Assembly: GCA_003219345.1 (NCBI GenBank)
Contig: QHOP01000427.1
Coordinates: 1-13,721, forward strand
Length of the DNA stretch: 13,721 nt
Reading direction: 5' to 3'
Source of the DNA: Verrucomicrobiota bacterium
GTDB lineage: Bacteria > Verrucomicrobiota > Verrucomicrobiia > Limisphaerales > AV2
The position numbers were made by a program, and so were the translations under genes. Of this stretch, positions 1 through 7,070 are shown one piece after another; the stretch's first letter is position 1; every line of letters starts with the position of its first letter. The notes under the pieces are model-generated. The model saw nothing but the letters and a program-made list of their open reading frames with translations. It did not search any database and was not told the origin of the DNA.

Positions 1-1
1 T

Positions 2-457
2 GACGATTCTGCAGACCTAATTGAGTTCATGGGCCTCGCCGGCGTTGGAACCGCGGAATGCGCGAATCTGAAGGGTGAACACATCGACTTCGATGCGAAG
101 CGAATCACGCTCTATCGCTCCAAGACCGACACGGGCTATACGATTCCGATCTTTCCTCAGCTTTTGCCCCTCCTGGAAAAGCTGAAAGCGAGCGCGGGCA
201 TTCAAGTTGGACAACCTGTGTTTAGAGTGCGAGATCCCAAGAAGGCCCTCACGACGGCATGCCGGCGCCTCAAGTTCCCGCATTTCTCGCCCCGTTCACT
301 CAGGAGATGCTTGATCACCCGGGCCATCGAGAAAGGCGTTGACTTCAAGACCATCGCATCTTGGCAGGGACATCGCGATGGCGGGGTTTTGATTGCCAAG
401 ACCTACAGCCATCTCAGGAACGAGCATTCGGAGAATATGGCGAAGAAGTTGACCTAA
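2..457 (+). CDS. Tyrosine recombinase/integrase, C-terminal catalytic part (5' end outside window)
   Basis: The frame is open from the window edge to the TAA at 455-457; 151 residues are visible. It matches the catalytic domain of phage-integrase-type tyrosine recombinases, which cut and rejoin DNA at attachment sites. Visible residue 41 is the beta-hairpin lysine (SKTDTGYTIPI). Box II reads SPRSLRR, with Arg101 kept but Arg98 where the usual His stands. The WQGH motif (His124) and the nucleophile in TYSHL (Tyr135) are present. The box I arginine of the usual 'TGLRxSE' is absent: the sequence is AGVGTAE, with Gly16 in that place. I remember a Verrucomicrobia group with similar 'GLGQAE' and 'RSxRR' motifs, so this may be a family trait rather than decay. 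It is convergent with the HTH gene 13 bases downstream, which fits an int/xis-like module. The N-terminal DNA-binding domain cannot be seen. Confidence 0.85.
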   Translation, partial: DDSADLIEFMGLAGVGTAECANLKGEHIDFDAKRITLYRSKTDTGYTIPIFPQLLPLLEKLKASAGIQVGQPVFRVRDPKKALTTACRRLKFPHFSPRSLRRCLITRAIEKGVDFKTIASWQGHRDGGVLIAKTYSHLRNEHSENMAKKLT

Positions 458-470
458 CGCTGGCCACAGC

Positions 471-872
471 TCAGCATTGGATTTCAGAGTCTCTCTGTAA
501 TGGGCGTTCAAAACCCCGCGACGGCTCTCCATGAACTGTAAGGAGAGACTCATAGAACAACTGAATGAGTCTCTCTTGTTCTTTGGCGGAGTGCCCGCTC
601 GTCGTCGCGAGGTATCGAACGATCTCCCAGATCGGGATCAGAGGACAACGCAATCCACGAGAAGAACGCAGGAGCTTTCTCGCGATCAGACGTCGCACCG
701 TCTTTGGGCATACGCCGCCGAGGACATGGGCTGTTTCTTGAACCGTGTATGCCAACCGCGGTAAGAAAACGTTCCTGCGACTATTCCTCTGTGGGCCCTG
801 TTCATCGACAGGGCTGACATCGGCCCTCGTCGGGGACTCGGCCAAGCCGTCGATGACGCATTCTGCTCTCAT
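471..872 (-). CDS. Excisionase/MerR-like helix-turn-helix protein (HTH_17 type)
   Basis: This 133-residue protein has one recognisable domain at about residues 41-89, beginning YTVQETAHVLGG and continuing PKTVRRLIARKLLRSS. That is the pattern of excisionase-family (HTH_17/MerR-like) DNA-binding domains: helix, turn, recognition helix 'PKTVRRLI', then a wing ending in 'IPIWEIVRYL'. One extra Gly (LGGVCPKTV against the usual LxVSPxTV) sits in the turn. The first 40 residues and the C-terminal 40 match nothing I recognise. The start at 872 is supported by a strong Shine-Dalgarno at 877-883. The gene converges on the tyrosine recombinase, so a role as recombination directionality factor or element repressor is likely, but that is inferred from context. 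It could also be a plain transcription regulator. Confidence 0.7.
   Translation of the reverse strand: MRAECVIDGLAESPTRADVSPVDEQGPQRNSRRNVFLPRLAYTVQETAHVLGGVCPKTVRRLIARKLLRSSRGLRCPLIPIWEIVRYLATTSGHSAKEQERLIQLFYESLLTVHGEPSRGFERPLQRDSEIQC
543..582. repeat. Interleaved inverted repeats (A-B-A'-B') inside the HTH gene
   Basis: Arm A, GAGAGACTCAT (543-553), is the exact reverse complement of 565-575. Arm B, AGAACAA (554-560), directly following A, is the exact reverse complement of 576-582. The order is therefore A, B, 4-base spacer, A', B'. The two pairings cross in pseudoknot topology. They lie in the 3' third of the HTH coding sequence. With no linker bases between the arms, both full stems probably cannot form together, so two mutually exclusive hairpins are more likely. 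The pattern may also be a trace of template-switch mutation. Confidence 0.75.
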
Positions 873-876
873 TTAA

Positions 877-883
877 CCTCCTC
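877..883 (-). promoter_or_regulatory. Strong ribosome binding site of the HTH gene
   Basis: On the minus strand GAGGAGG stands 4 bases before the ATG at 872. It is the clearest Shine-Dalgarno in the window and fixes the start of the HTH gene; the other genes have weak or no such motif. Confidence 0.75.
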
Positions 884-1018
884 TGCGGATGTTGGTGAGA
901 TCACTTCTTGGTAATAATGGCCGACCGACAGGTGTTCGTGGAAGTAATGCTTGGCGCTTTTCAAACTGTACCGTCTTTTTGCTGTAATCACGAAAGAAAG
1001 TCTATCAAGTCTTGAGGA

Positions 1019-1047
1019 AAAGATTGTGACCCACAGTCACAATCTTT
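1019..1047. repeat. Perfect 12-bp inverted repeat with 5-base loop (operator or terminator-like)
   Basis: AAAGATTGTGAC (1019-1030) and GTCACAATCTTT (1036-1047) are exact reverse complements separated by CCACA. The stem is only moderately GC-rich and ends in an A-run on one side and a T-run on the other, so in RNA it could be a weak bidirectional terminator. As DNA it is a good dimeric operator. It lies about 147 bases upstream of the HTH start, in an AT-rich stretch unlike its surroundings, which suits a regulator site for that gene. No choice can be made from sequence alone. Confidence 0.7.
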
Positions 1048-1128
1048 GTTCGGGCCTGTGTGCTTGAACGGCCGGCATGAAAACGGCCATCGAATCCAAT
1101 AGTGGCACCCAACTTTTTGGGAATCTGA

Positions 1129-1425
1129 TTATCGCGACGGCGAGTTCGCCAGGGTCAAGGTGATCCGGCGAATCCCACATCCGAGGAACTTACGCTCACC
1201 GTAGAAATCCTGGAACGGCTGACACGCCGCATCGACAACGCAGCGCGGAAGGCTGTCATGAACAAACGCGGCGGTACGCCATACAAGCAATTTGGCGTGC
1301 CTCGCTCGAAACACGGACCGGCGAATAAGCGCCGTCAACGACACGATCCGGGAATTGAATCAGTGGGCGTTTACTCTGGAGCCACGGCAGTCCGAGGAAA
1401 ATGAAAATTCATCGAGATCAGTTTA
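1129..1425 (+). pseudogene. Possible decayed coding fragment, family unknown
   Basis: Two successive plus-strand frames look protein-like. One runs from just after a TGA near 1127 and contains 'NPTSEELTLTVEILERL' followed by 'TRRIDNAARKAVMNKRGG'. From about 1265 a second frame becomes plausible, contains 'VNDTIRELNQWAFTLEPR' and ends at the TAA at 1423-1425. A single frameshift near 1265-1320 would join them into one helical, charged protein tail. No family is recognised and neither frame has a convincing start. The alternative is chance open frames in GC-rich DNA. Confidence 0.25.
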
Positions 1426-1464
1426 ACAGAAGGCACGCCCTACCCCGATCAGACGTTCGGTCAT

Positions 1465-1650
1465 CATGTTTCACTGACGCGCCACTGAATTGTCGCGACC
1501 ATTCAATGGCGTGCCATGAACGGTCACTGGTGATCGAGGACACTTCACGACGCGCCATCGGTGCGTCACCGACGCGCCACCGACAGGCCACTGACACGCC
1601 CATGGCGCATCACGACCTACCACGTACGCGCCAGCGACACATCATCGAGT
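1465..1650. repeat. Degenerate tandem repeat, 11-bp period, consensus about GACGCGCCACC
   Basis: Successive units start 11 bases apart at 1549, 1560, 1571, 1582, 1593 and 1604. They read GACGCGCCATC, GGTGCGTCACC, GACGCGCCACC, GACAGGCCACT, GACACGCCCAT and GGCGCATCACG. Further weaker units follow (1626 ACGCGCCAGCG). An exact GACGCGCCAC core also sits at 1476, with CACTGA repeated 11 bases apart at 1472 and 1483. Between these, units are more diverged and the phase slips by about one base near 1508. No intact gene covers the array. The 11-bp spacing is near one helical turn, so the units would face the same side of DNA. Confidence 0.6.
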
Positions 1651-2028
1651 CGTCAGCAGCAATCTGCGTTATTGCGCCGCATTTCAAGGCGCGTTCCGGA
1701 CAATTCACGACAATTCGTCCTGGACGCGGTTGAAACGACCGCGGTGGAAGCGAACGAATCAGGAAATGGAAAGAATTGTGTCATGAAGAAGTCTGAACCG
1801 GGAGAAATACAAAAGACCGCACTATCCGGGAGCCGTCTCAGCGGCCGGAACTCACGAAAACGAATCGCGAAGGATCTCGGCGCCGTGACCAACGCGCGGT
1901 TGCTTGGCTCCACGGGCTTCCGGTCGGAGGGCTCGGTCTTAATAGTCAATTTGCCTTTAACCCCGAATTCGGGCTCATTCAAGTTCGACGAGCCTGCTTT
2001 CGGCGACATGAACTATCTCGGGCGAGCC

Positions 2029-2522
2029 TCACGCGGAGGCCGCCAGCCGCGCTAAGGAATTGGCCAACTGTGCGACGGCGGCGGGATCGGGCAGCGTCAC
2101 GGTCAACTTGAGTTGGCCGCGCTCGTCTTTTTCCAGGCATTGACCGAGTTGCTGCCGAAACAGTTCGCTCAGGCGCCGCGAAGCGTCGGTTTCCGGCTGG
2201 TTTGGAATCAGTTCGCCCAGGAAAGCGAGGCGGAACCAAGCAGTTGTCCGCCCGCCGCGGCAATGCGCTCGCGTTTGGCCTGCTCGCGAGCGACTTTTTC
2301 CTGCCCCGCTTTTGCGCTCTCGTCGACCGGCGCCTCCGGTTTTGCGCCGAGCAACACTTCCAGCCGCCGTTTCAATTCCTCCATTCCGCTTTGCAGGTCG
2401 ACCGAATTGACTTTGGATTCGACATCCAGAGCCGCCAGGGCGAGTTCGTGCTTAGCCGAGAGCGTGGCCAGAAGATTCTCTTCGATGGTCTGTTCGGCCC
2501 GAATCCGCGAAGTCGGGCTAGC
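2029..2522 (-). pseudogene. C-terminal remnant of a SNF2-family DEAD/DEAH-box helicase, frameshifted
   Basis: Reading leftward from 2522, the minus strand encodes 'AEQTIEENLLATLSAKHELA' and continues with LALDVESK-type text, a 'GMEELKRRLEVLLGAKPEAP' helix and a Lys/Glu/Ala-rich coil, then stops at 2208-2210. In the next frame the same protein continues (FLGELIPNQPETDASRRLSE, then LKLTVTLPDPAAVAQLANSL) to a TGA at 2029-2031. A one-base deletion near 2225-2235 explains the break. The TIEEnLL motif and the following tail are what I remember from the end of Verrucomicrobia SNF2/RapA-like helicases, where it follows helicase motif VI. Everything upstream, including the ATPase motifs, is missing: similarity fades at about 2505 and the frame begins at the stop codon of the gene at 2523. 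This is a dead fragment. Confidence 0.75.
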
Positions 2523-5500
2523 TCATAGTTCCTCGCCCAGAGTGAAGAGCGTCACCTTCACGCGCGGCGCCGGCCTCGATTCGGACGAGCACGAAAAGCG
2601 CAATTCGTTGCTGCCCGCCCGCAGCGTCGCCAGCGGCGCGTTCAGCTTTACCTTGACGAGCGTTTCGCCACGGGGCCCATACACCGCGCAGTCATCCGCT
2701 CCGTTGCACTCGATCCAGCTTCCCGATATCAGTTCGGACGGCAGTTCGATGCGCTCATCGTTCACGGTGAGCGCGGGGTTCTTGATCGTGGCCGGCAGCA
2801 GGGGCAACGCCTTCACCGGGCCGAGGCGGCACCTCGTGTCCTGGCCGGGCGGGAGGTTTTGCAGCCACAGGCTCACGGACTCGATGGCGCCGAAGTCGAT
2901 GGTCTCGCGATAGACGTTATACAAGCTCTTGCCGTCGTTCCAGACGAAGTCGCTCCAGCGCGCAGATTCGGTCTCGACGAGCGTGACGAAGCGGCGCCCG
3001 GTGAAATCCACGGTCACGTAGCGGTCGGCGACGGCGCCGAAGGAGATGTGTCGCGGGCTTTCGAGCCGGATGGCCAGCACCTCGCCCAAGCCGTCGCCCT
3101 CGATCAAGACGCCCAGCGCCTGGCGGTCCTTCAGGTTCAGCGTCGGGTCGAATCGCTTCTCCAGCCGCGCCCAGGCGGCGTCGCGGGCGACCAGGCCGAA
3201 GTTCGTCGCCACAAGTACGCCCGCGGCCCCGCCGGCACCGTCCCGCGCGGCGGAGACGGTGAAGCTCACGCCCTCCGCGCTGCTGCTGCTCCACTTTGCG
3301 GCGTCGGCCCCGGAAAAATCCGCGAGCACGATGGCGTTCGTGTCGTCGGGCGACGCGGCGGACATGAGCGCCTCGAGCCGGAAGCGGGCAGGTTGCGCAC
3401 CGAATGAGTTCGTCGTCCGCCACGCGAGCGTCCACGGCTCGGCGAGCGTGGCGCTGTGCGCTTCGGATTGCAACCGCCGGAACCGCACCTTGCCCGTGGC
3501 GTTCGTGACGAGCGCGAACTCCCTGCCCGGCTCGCGGAGTTTGGCCTTGGCCGCTTCGTCGAATGTGCCCGCGTGGCGCAGATCCTCGCAGGTGCGAAGG
3601 ATGTCCGCCGCGCGCCGAAACAGCGGCACCGATTGGAGCTTGTCCCGATCGACCGCGCCAGTGAGCGAGATGCCGGCGTCCCAGCCGACAAGCTTTGCGC
3701 CGAGATATTCGATCGCGTCGGCGTAGGTCGGCTCGATTTGCGGCGGGTTGAACGACTGGAAATTCCACCAGCCGAGGTGGAGCGGGAGCAGCAGGCCGCC
3801 GTTGATGCTCTCGGCGTGAAGATCAATGAACCGTTTGTGGCCGCGCTGCGGATAATCCCAGGCCTGCCAGCGCGTGCGGTATTGCCAGAAGTGATGCCAC
3901 ATCGCGCTCATTTCCATGCCCACCGGTTTGCGGAGGCGTTTCTGGATTTCGAAGACGAACTTGTCCGCCCAATACCAGCACTCGTCCGCGCCGCGCAGGA
4001 TCGAGCTGCCGTCAATCGCGTCGAGATAGATGCCGTCGAAGCCGCAGCGGTCCACGACCTCGGCGTGGTTGGCGGCGATCTCGGTGAAGAGCGAGGATTC
4101 CGGGTCTGGCACAAACAGGCCGAAACATTCCTTGAGATGACGCGCTTTCGTTCCTTTGGCGTGCGCGACCGCCTTGGTGCCCAACGCGCCACGGTTGAGG
4201 CCGGTGAAACGCCAGGGCGGTTCCTTGCTGAATCCGCCGAAGGTGATGAGTTCGTTGCCGAGGTGCAACACCACGCTGTTGTGCTCGAAGAACCCGGTAA
4301 CCGTGCTCAGGCCGGCGGTGGACTCTTCCACCGGGATTTCAGTGGCGTCCGCGCTGACGTCTCCCGCGAGTGTGAAGCTGCGGAAGGCATCGAGCCGCTG
4401 ATCCGGCACGGGCGTGACGTAGCGCGACCGTTTGTCGATGAAGAAGGCGTAGGTATGGAAGATTGAGCCGATGCCTGCGTCGTGCAAGCGCGCCACAATA
4501 CGGCGCCAGGTCTCCCATCCGTCAGGCCACTTCGCGCGGTTCAACTCGAAGTCGCCGAAGCGGAAGAACCCTCCACCGCCATGATTATCGACCTGCGTGA
4601 ACCCGAGGCTCCGTGCCATCGCGATCCAGTCCGCCACGTTCGTTTCCACGAGCGAGCCGAAGTTGAACAGGTAGGAGCCGTGATTAAACGGGACCTCGCG
4701 CGCCCAGGGCCCACCGACCTTGCAGAGCGGCATTTCGTCGGCCTCGGAAAGCACCTCCTGAAGCGCGGGCAGCATCCGGCTCATCGGCATCCCAACGATG
4801 GCCGCCCTGGCCCCGACCAGGCCAAACTTTTTCTCGCAGGCGGCTCGGAGTTCTGTTTGCAGGGCCGGAAGCTGGTCCACGCGCGTGATGAGGTTGAGCG
4901 ACATCGCGCAAGCGCCGAACGGTTCGTCCGGCCGGCCACGAAGAGTGAGCGGGACGTTGAGGAACACGAGCGAGTCGATCTCGCCACCCCGGACAGCCTC
5001 CACCCTGAGGCGAAGGTAGGAAGGTTGCGGTTCGACCCGGAGCACGGCCTCGACCCCGGCGGCGGCAAACTTCAGCATGAGACGATCGCCCGCCATTACC
5101 GCCGAGGTGACCGGGAATTCCTTGCCGGCACGGCGAACGAGCGCACACGGAACCGCGCCACTGGGTTTCAGATAATCAACGCCGGTCGCCCGATCGACAA
5201 ATCCGAGGTTCCGTCCGTCGGAGGAGACGGTGTAGCGAACGTGGGCGTTCTCCAGCACGACCGCCGCTTGCTGGCGCAGGGTCTGGCCGTATTCCTGAAT
5301 CGCGTCGGGTTCGCCGAAACGCTTCACGTAATCGGCGTCGATCCACACCGCGAACGTCGTCACGTGCCGAAGGCCCAGCCGCGCGTAGGTCTGTGCATCG
5401 GCCTCGACCACGTCGCGGCGCCACGGAAGCTTCACCGCCGGACGTTTCCACCGCGAAAAGCGCGAGACGTCCAGCCAGTATTCGAGGGCTTGGGCCGTAT

Positions 5501-6956
5501 CAGCCGGGAAGACGCGAAGATTTTCCTCCAGCGACTTCAGGACGTCCCGGGCTTCCGGGCCGGTCTGTTGCGCGATGGGCAAGTCGTACTGGCGATGGAT
5601 GGGCGCGAATTCCAGGAACACGCCCGGTTCCGGTTTCACGCGCTTCGGCGGCGCGAGCGTGTTGGCGTAGGCCAAGTGCGCGAGTTGCGCGCGCGGATCG
5701 AACTTGAGCAGTGCGCCCATGAGATGGTTGTTCAGGAGCAGCGCCTGGTCCGAGTCGGAAAACTCGCGGCACTGCGGACAGCGGCACCAGGGCTGGCCGT
5801 CGTCGCCCCAGAAGAAGTAACGGCCGGTCGTGGGTCTGAGCTGGCGGGCGAGGCGCAGCGCGTTGCTGGCCACGACCTCCAGGGCGCGCGGCGAGTGGAC
5901 GCAGAGGTTCGCGTCGGGCGTGCGTTCGCCCTGATCGTTCATCCGGAACAGCGCGGGCTCGGTCGCGAACAGCGCGCGCGGCAGCAGTTCACGCATGGCG
6001 TGCAACTCGTATTCAACCTGGACCCCGAGCCGCGCGCACTTCGCGAGGAAATCCCTTCCCGCCGGTGACTCGATGAAATCCACGACGGCCTTGGGCGAAG
6101 CGCCGTGATGCAACCCGACGGTCGTCAGCCCGGCCTTGGCGGCGCGTTCCGGCCAGTCGGCCAGCGACAGATCCTCCGGCACCAGCACGACGCCGCGGGT
6201 CTGAAAGGCGTCCGCTGGCGCCGGCAGCAATCCCGGCACGCGCCAGTTGGCGAAAGCGGACGGAACGTGAAAGTCGGGTTTGTCTGTCACGGGTTTGATC
6301 CAACTTAACCAGTTGTCGTCCGCGTCGCCCAACGCGCCCCGACGAAACTCGGCGCGGAAGATTCCCAGCCGCAGCGACGCGCCCGCCGCGACTGGGCGCC
6401 GCATGAGTTCTGCGAGGGTCTCCAGGGGAATCGAGACCTCGACCGTGTAACCACCCGGACGGATCCTCCCGGCCGCCTGAAGTCCGGCGCACGTCCAGGA
6501 GCTGTCGAACTTGCGGTAGTAACTGGCGACGTAATCATGCACGCGGCCCAGCGGGTCGATCTCCAGACAGAAGTAGCACTCAAGGGCAGGATCGCGGGCA
6601 AAGAAAATCTCCACTCGATCCTCCCGATCGAGCGTTGACTCGCCGGCGAAATCCTTCTGCACCACCACGTCATCGTCGCTCACGTCGAAGGCAAAGTAGA
6701 GACGCTCTGCGTCACCGACGGCGCGAAACTCGGTGGCGGGCGCGGCGCGCTTCGACCACGGGAATGAGATAGCCCGTAGAACTTCGGCCCGCTGCCAGGC
6801 GGGGTCCCTGAGATCGCCATCGATCCGGACCGCCGCGTTCTCCGACAAACGGTTCGCCTCCACGTGGCGCGCCTCGGCGGCGCGAGCTGGCAGCCATACG
6901 GCGCCAGAGACGATCTCCGCGAGAAGGATGGCCTGGAGGAATTTGAGTGGGTTCAT
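2523..6956 (-). CDS. Secreted multidomain putative glycoside hydrolase (CBM9-like + DUF4838-like + second barrel + C-terminal beta-sandwich)
   Basis: This 1477-residue protein starts at ATG 6956 with a signal peptide (hydrophobic core about 6-22, likely cut after ARA at 26). Residues 35-240 resemble family 9 carbohydrate-binding modules ('IDGDLRDPAW', 'REDRVEIFFARDP', 'GYTVEVSIPLETL'). Residues 250-565 resemble the DUF4838 glycosidase-like barrel, with 'YFFWGDDGQPWCRCPQC' (Cys391, 393, 396). Residues 568-680 look like a beta-sandwich. A second barrel follows (about 745-1110), with 'DNHGGGGFFRFGDFELNR' and 'CGFDGIYLDAIDG'; Asp979 is a candidate nucleophile by analogy with GH27/31/36, and Glu1015 in 'VGMEMSAMWH' a candidate partner. 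An 80-residue beta-rich insert (about 861-942) interrupts the barrel. Residues 1210-1380 look like a CBM11/CIA30-type sandwich. It probably binds and cleaves a complex polysaccharide outside the cytoplasm. Substrate and catalysis are inferred. I see no Shine-Dalgarno. Confidence 0.85.
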   Translation of the reverse strand: MNPLKFLQAILLAEIVSGAVWLPARAAEARHVEANRLSENAAVRIDGDLRDPAWQRAEVLRAISFPWSKRAAPATEFRAVGDAERLYFAFDVSDDDVVVQKDFAGESTLDREDRVEIFFARDPALECYFCLEIDPLGRVHDYVASYYRKFDSSWTCAGLQAAGRIRPGGYTVEVSIPLETLAELMRRPVAAGASLRLGIFRAEFRRGALGDADDNWLSWIKPVTDKPDFHVPSAFANWRVPGLLPAPADAFQTRGVVLVPEDLSLADWPERAAKAGLTTVGLHHGASPKAVVDFIESPAGRDFLAKCARLGVQVEYELHAMRELLPRALFATEPALFRMNDQGERTPDANLCVHSPRALEVVASNALRLARQLRPTTGRYFFWGDDGQPWCRCPQCREFSDSDQALLLNNHLMGALLKFDPRAQLAHLAYANTLAPPKRVKPEPGVFLEFAPIHRQYDLPIAQQTGPEARDVLKSLEENLRVFPADTAQALEYWLDVSRFSRWKRPAVKLPWRRDVVEADAQTYARLGLRHVTTFAVWIDADYVKRFGEPDAIQEYGQTLRQQAAVVLENAHVRYTVSSDGRNLGFVDRATGVDYLKPSGAVPCALVRRAGKEFPVTSAVMAGDRLMLKFAAAGVEAVLRVEPQPSYLRLRVEAVRGGEIDSLVFLNVPLTLRGRPDEPFGACAMSLNLITRVDQLPALQTELRAACEKKFGLVGARAAIVGMPMSRMLPALQEVLSEADEMPLCKVGGPWAREVPFNHGSYLFNFGSLVETNVADWIAMARSLGFTQVDNHGGGGFFRFGDFELNRAKWPDGWETWRRIVARLHDAGIGSIFHTYAFFIDKRSRYVTPVPDQRLDAFRSFTLAGDVSADATEIPVEESTAGLSTVTGFFEHNSVVLHLGNELITFGGFSKEPPWRFTGLNRGALGTKAVAHAKGTKARHLKECFGLFVPDPESSLFTEIAANHAEVVDRCGFDGIYLDAIDGSSILRGADECWYWADKFVFEIQKRLRKPVGMEMSAMWHHFWQYRTRWQAWDYPQRGHKRFIDLHAESINGGLLLPLHLGWWNFQSFNPPQIEPTYADAIEYLGAKLVGWDAGISLTGAVDRDKLQSVPLFRRAADILRTCEDLRHAGTFDEAAKAKLREPGREFALVTNATGKVRFRRLQSEAHSATLAEPWTLAWRTTNSFGAQPARFRLEALMSAASPDDTNAIVLADFSGADAAKWSSSSAEGVSFTVSAARDGAGGAAGVLVATNFGLVARDAAWARLEKRFDPTLNLKDRQALGVLIEGDGLGEVLAIRLESPRHISFGAVADRYVTVDFTGRRFVTLVETESARWSDFVWNDGKSLYNVYRETIDFGAIESVSLWLQNLPPGQDTRCRLGPVKALPLLPATIKNPALTVNDERIELPSELISGSWIECNGADDCAVYGPRGETLVKVKLNAPLATLRAGSNELRFSCSSESRPAPRVKVTLFTLGEEL

Positions 6957-7070
6957 CGCGTCGATTCATTACCAGAGAGACACCGACCTTGGCGAGACCC
7001 ACTCTCCCCTCACCCCACCTTTGGGTGATCGCGGAAACGACTGACCTGCCCACCCGGTTCGTCAAGATTC

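Larger units (their letters stand above)
1048..2028. other. Region of about 1 kb without a convincing intact gene
   Basis: Open frames exist on both strands (for example 1561-2055 on plus and 1653-2009 on minus), but they overlap each other and look low-complexity and Arg/Ser-rich. None shows a family motif or a good ribosome binding site. The region holds a possible decayed coding piece (about 1180-1425) and a degenerate 11-bp tandem repeat (about 1465-1650), described separately. The part from 1780 to 2010 reads as a possible small plus-strand gene starting at the ATG at 1783, but I could not tie it to any family. Confidence 0.5.

Noticed and set aside
1..872. Attachment site for the recombinase
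   Set aside because: No tRNA gene or duplicated core sequence could be found in the window, so no att site is claimed.
1653..2055. Opposing frames of 118 and 164 residues
   Set aside because: They overlap on opposite strands and both lack a ribosome binding site and family motifs. One may be a real small gene starting at 1783, but I cannot decide.
4482..6068. A 528-residue open frame on the plus strand, with others at 3456-4466 and 2859-3407
   Set aside because: They are antisense to the well-supported hydrolase gene, rich in Arg/Glu/Ala/His, and carry no domain motif. This is typical antisense openness of GC-rich DNA.
6990..7030. C-rich stretch (CTCTCCCCTCACCCC) considered as a mobile intergenic repeat
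   Set aside because: It resembles C-rich intergenic repeats I remember from related genomes, but only one copy is in the window and no inverted ends are visible, so it cannot be supported here.
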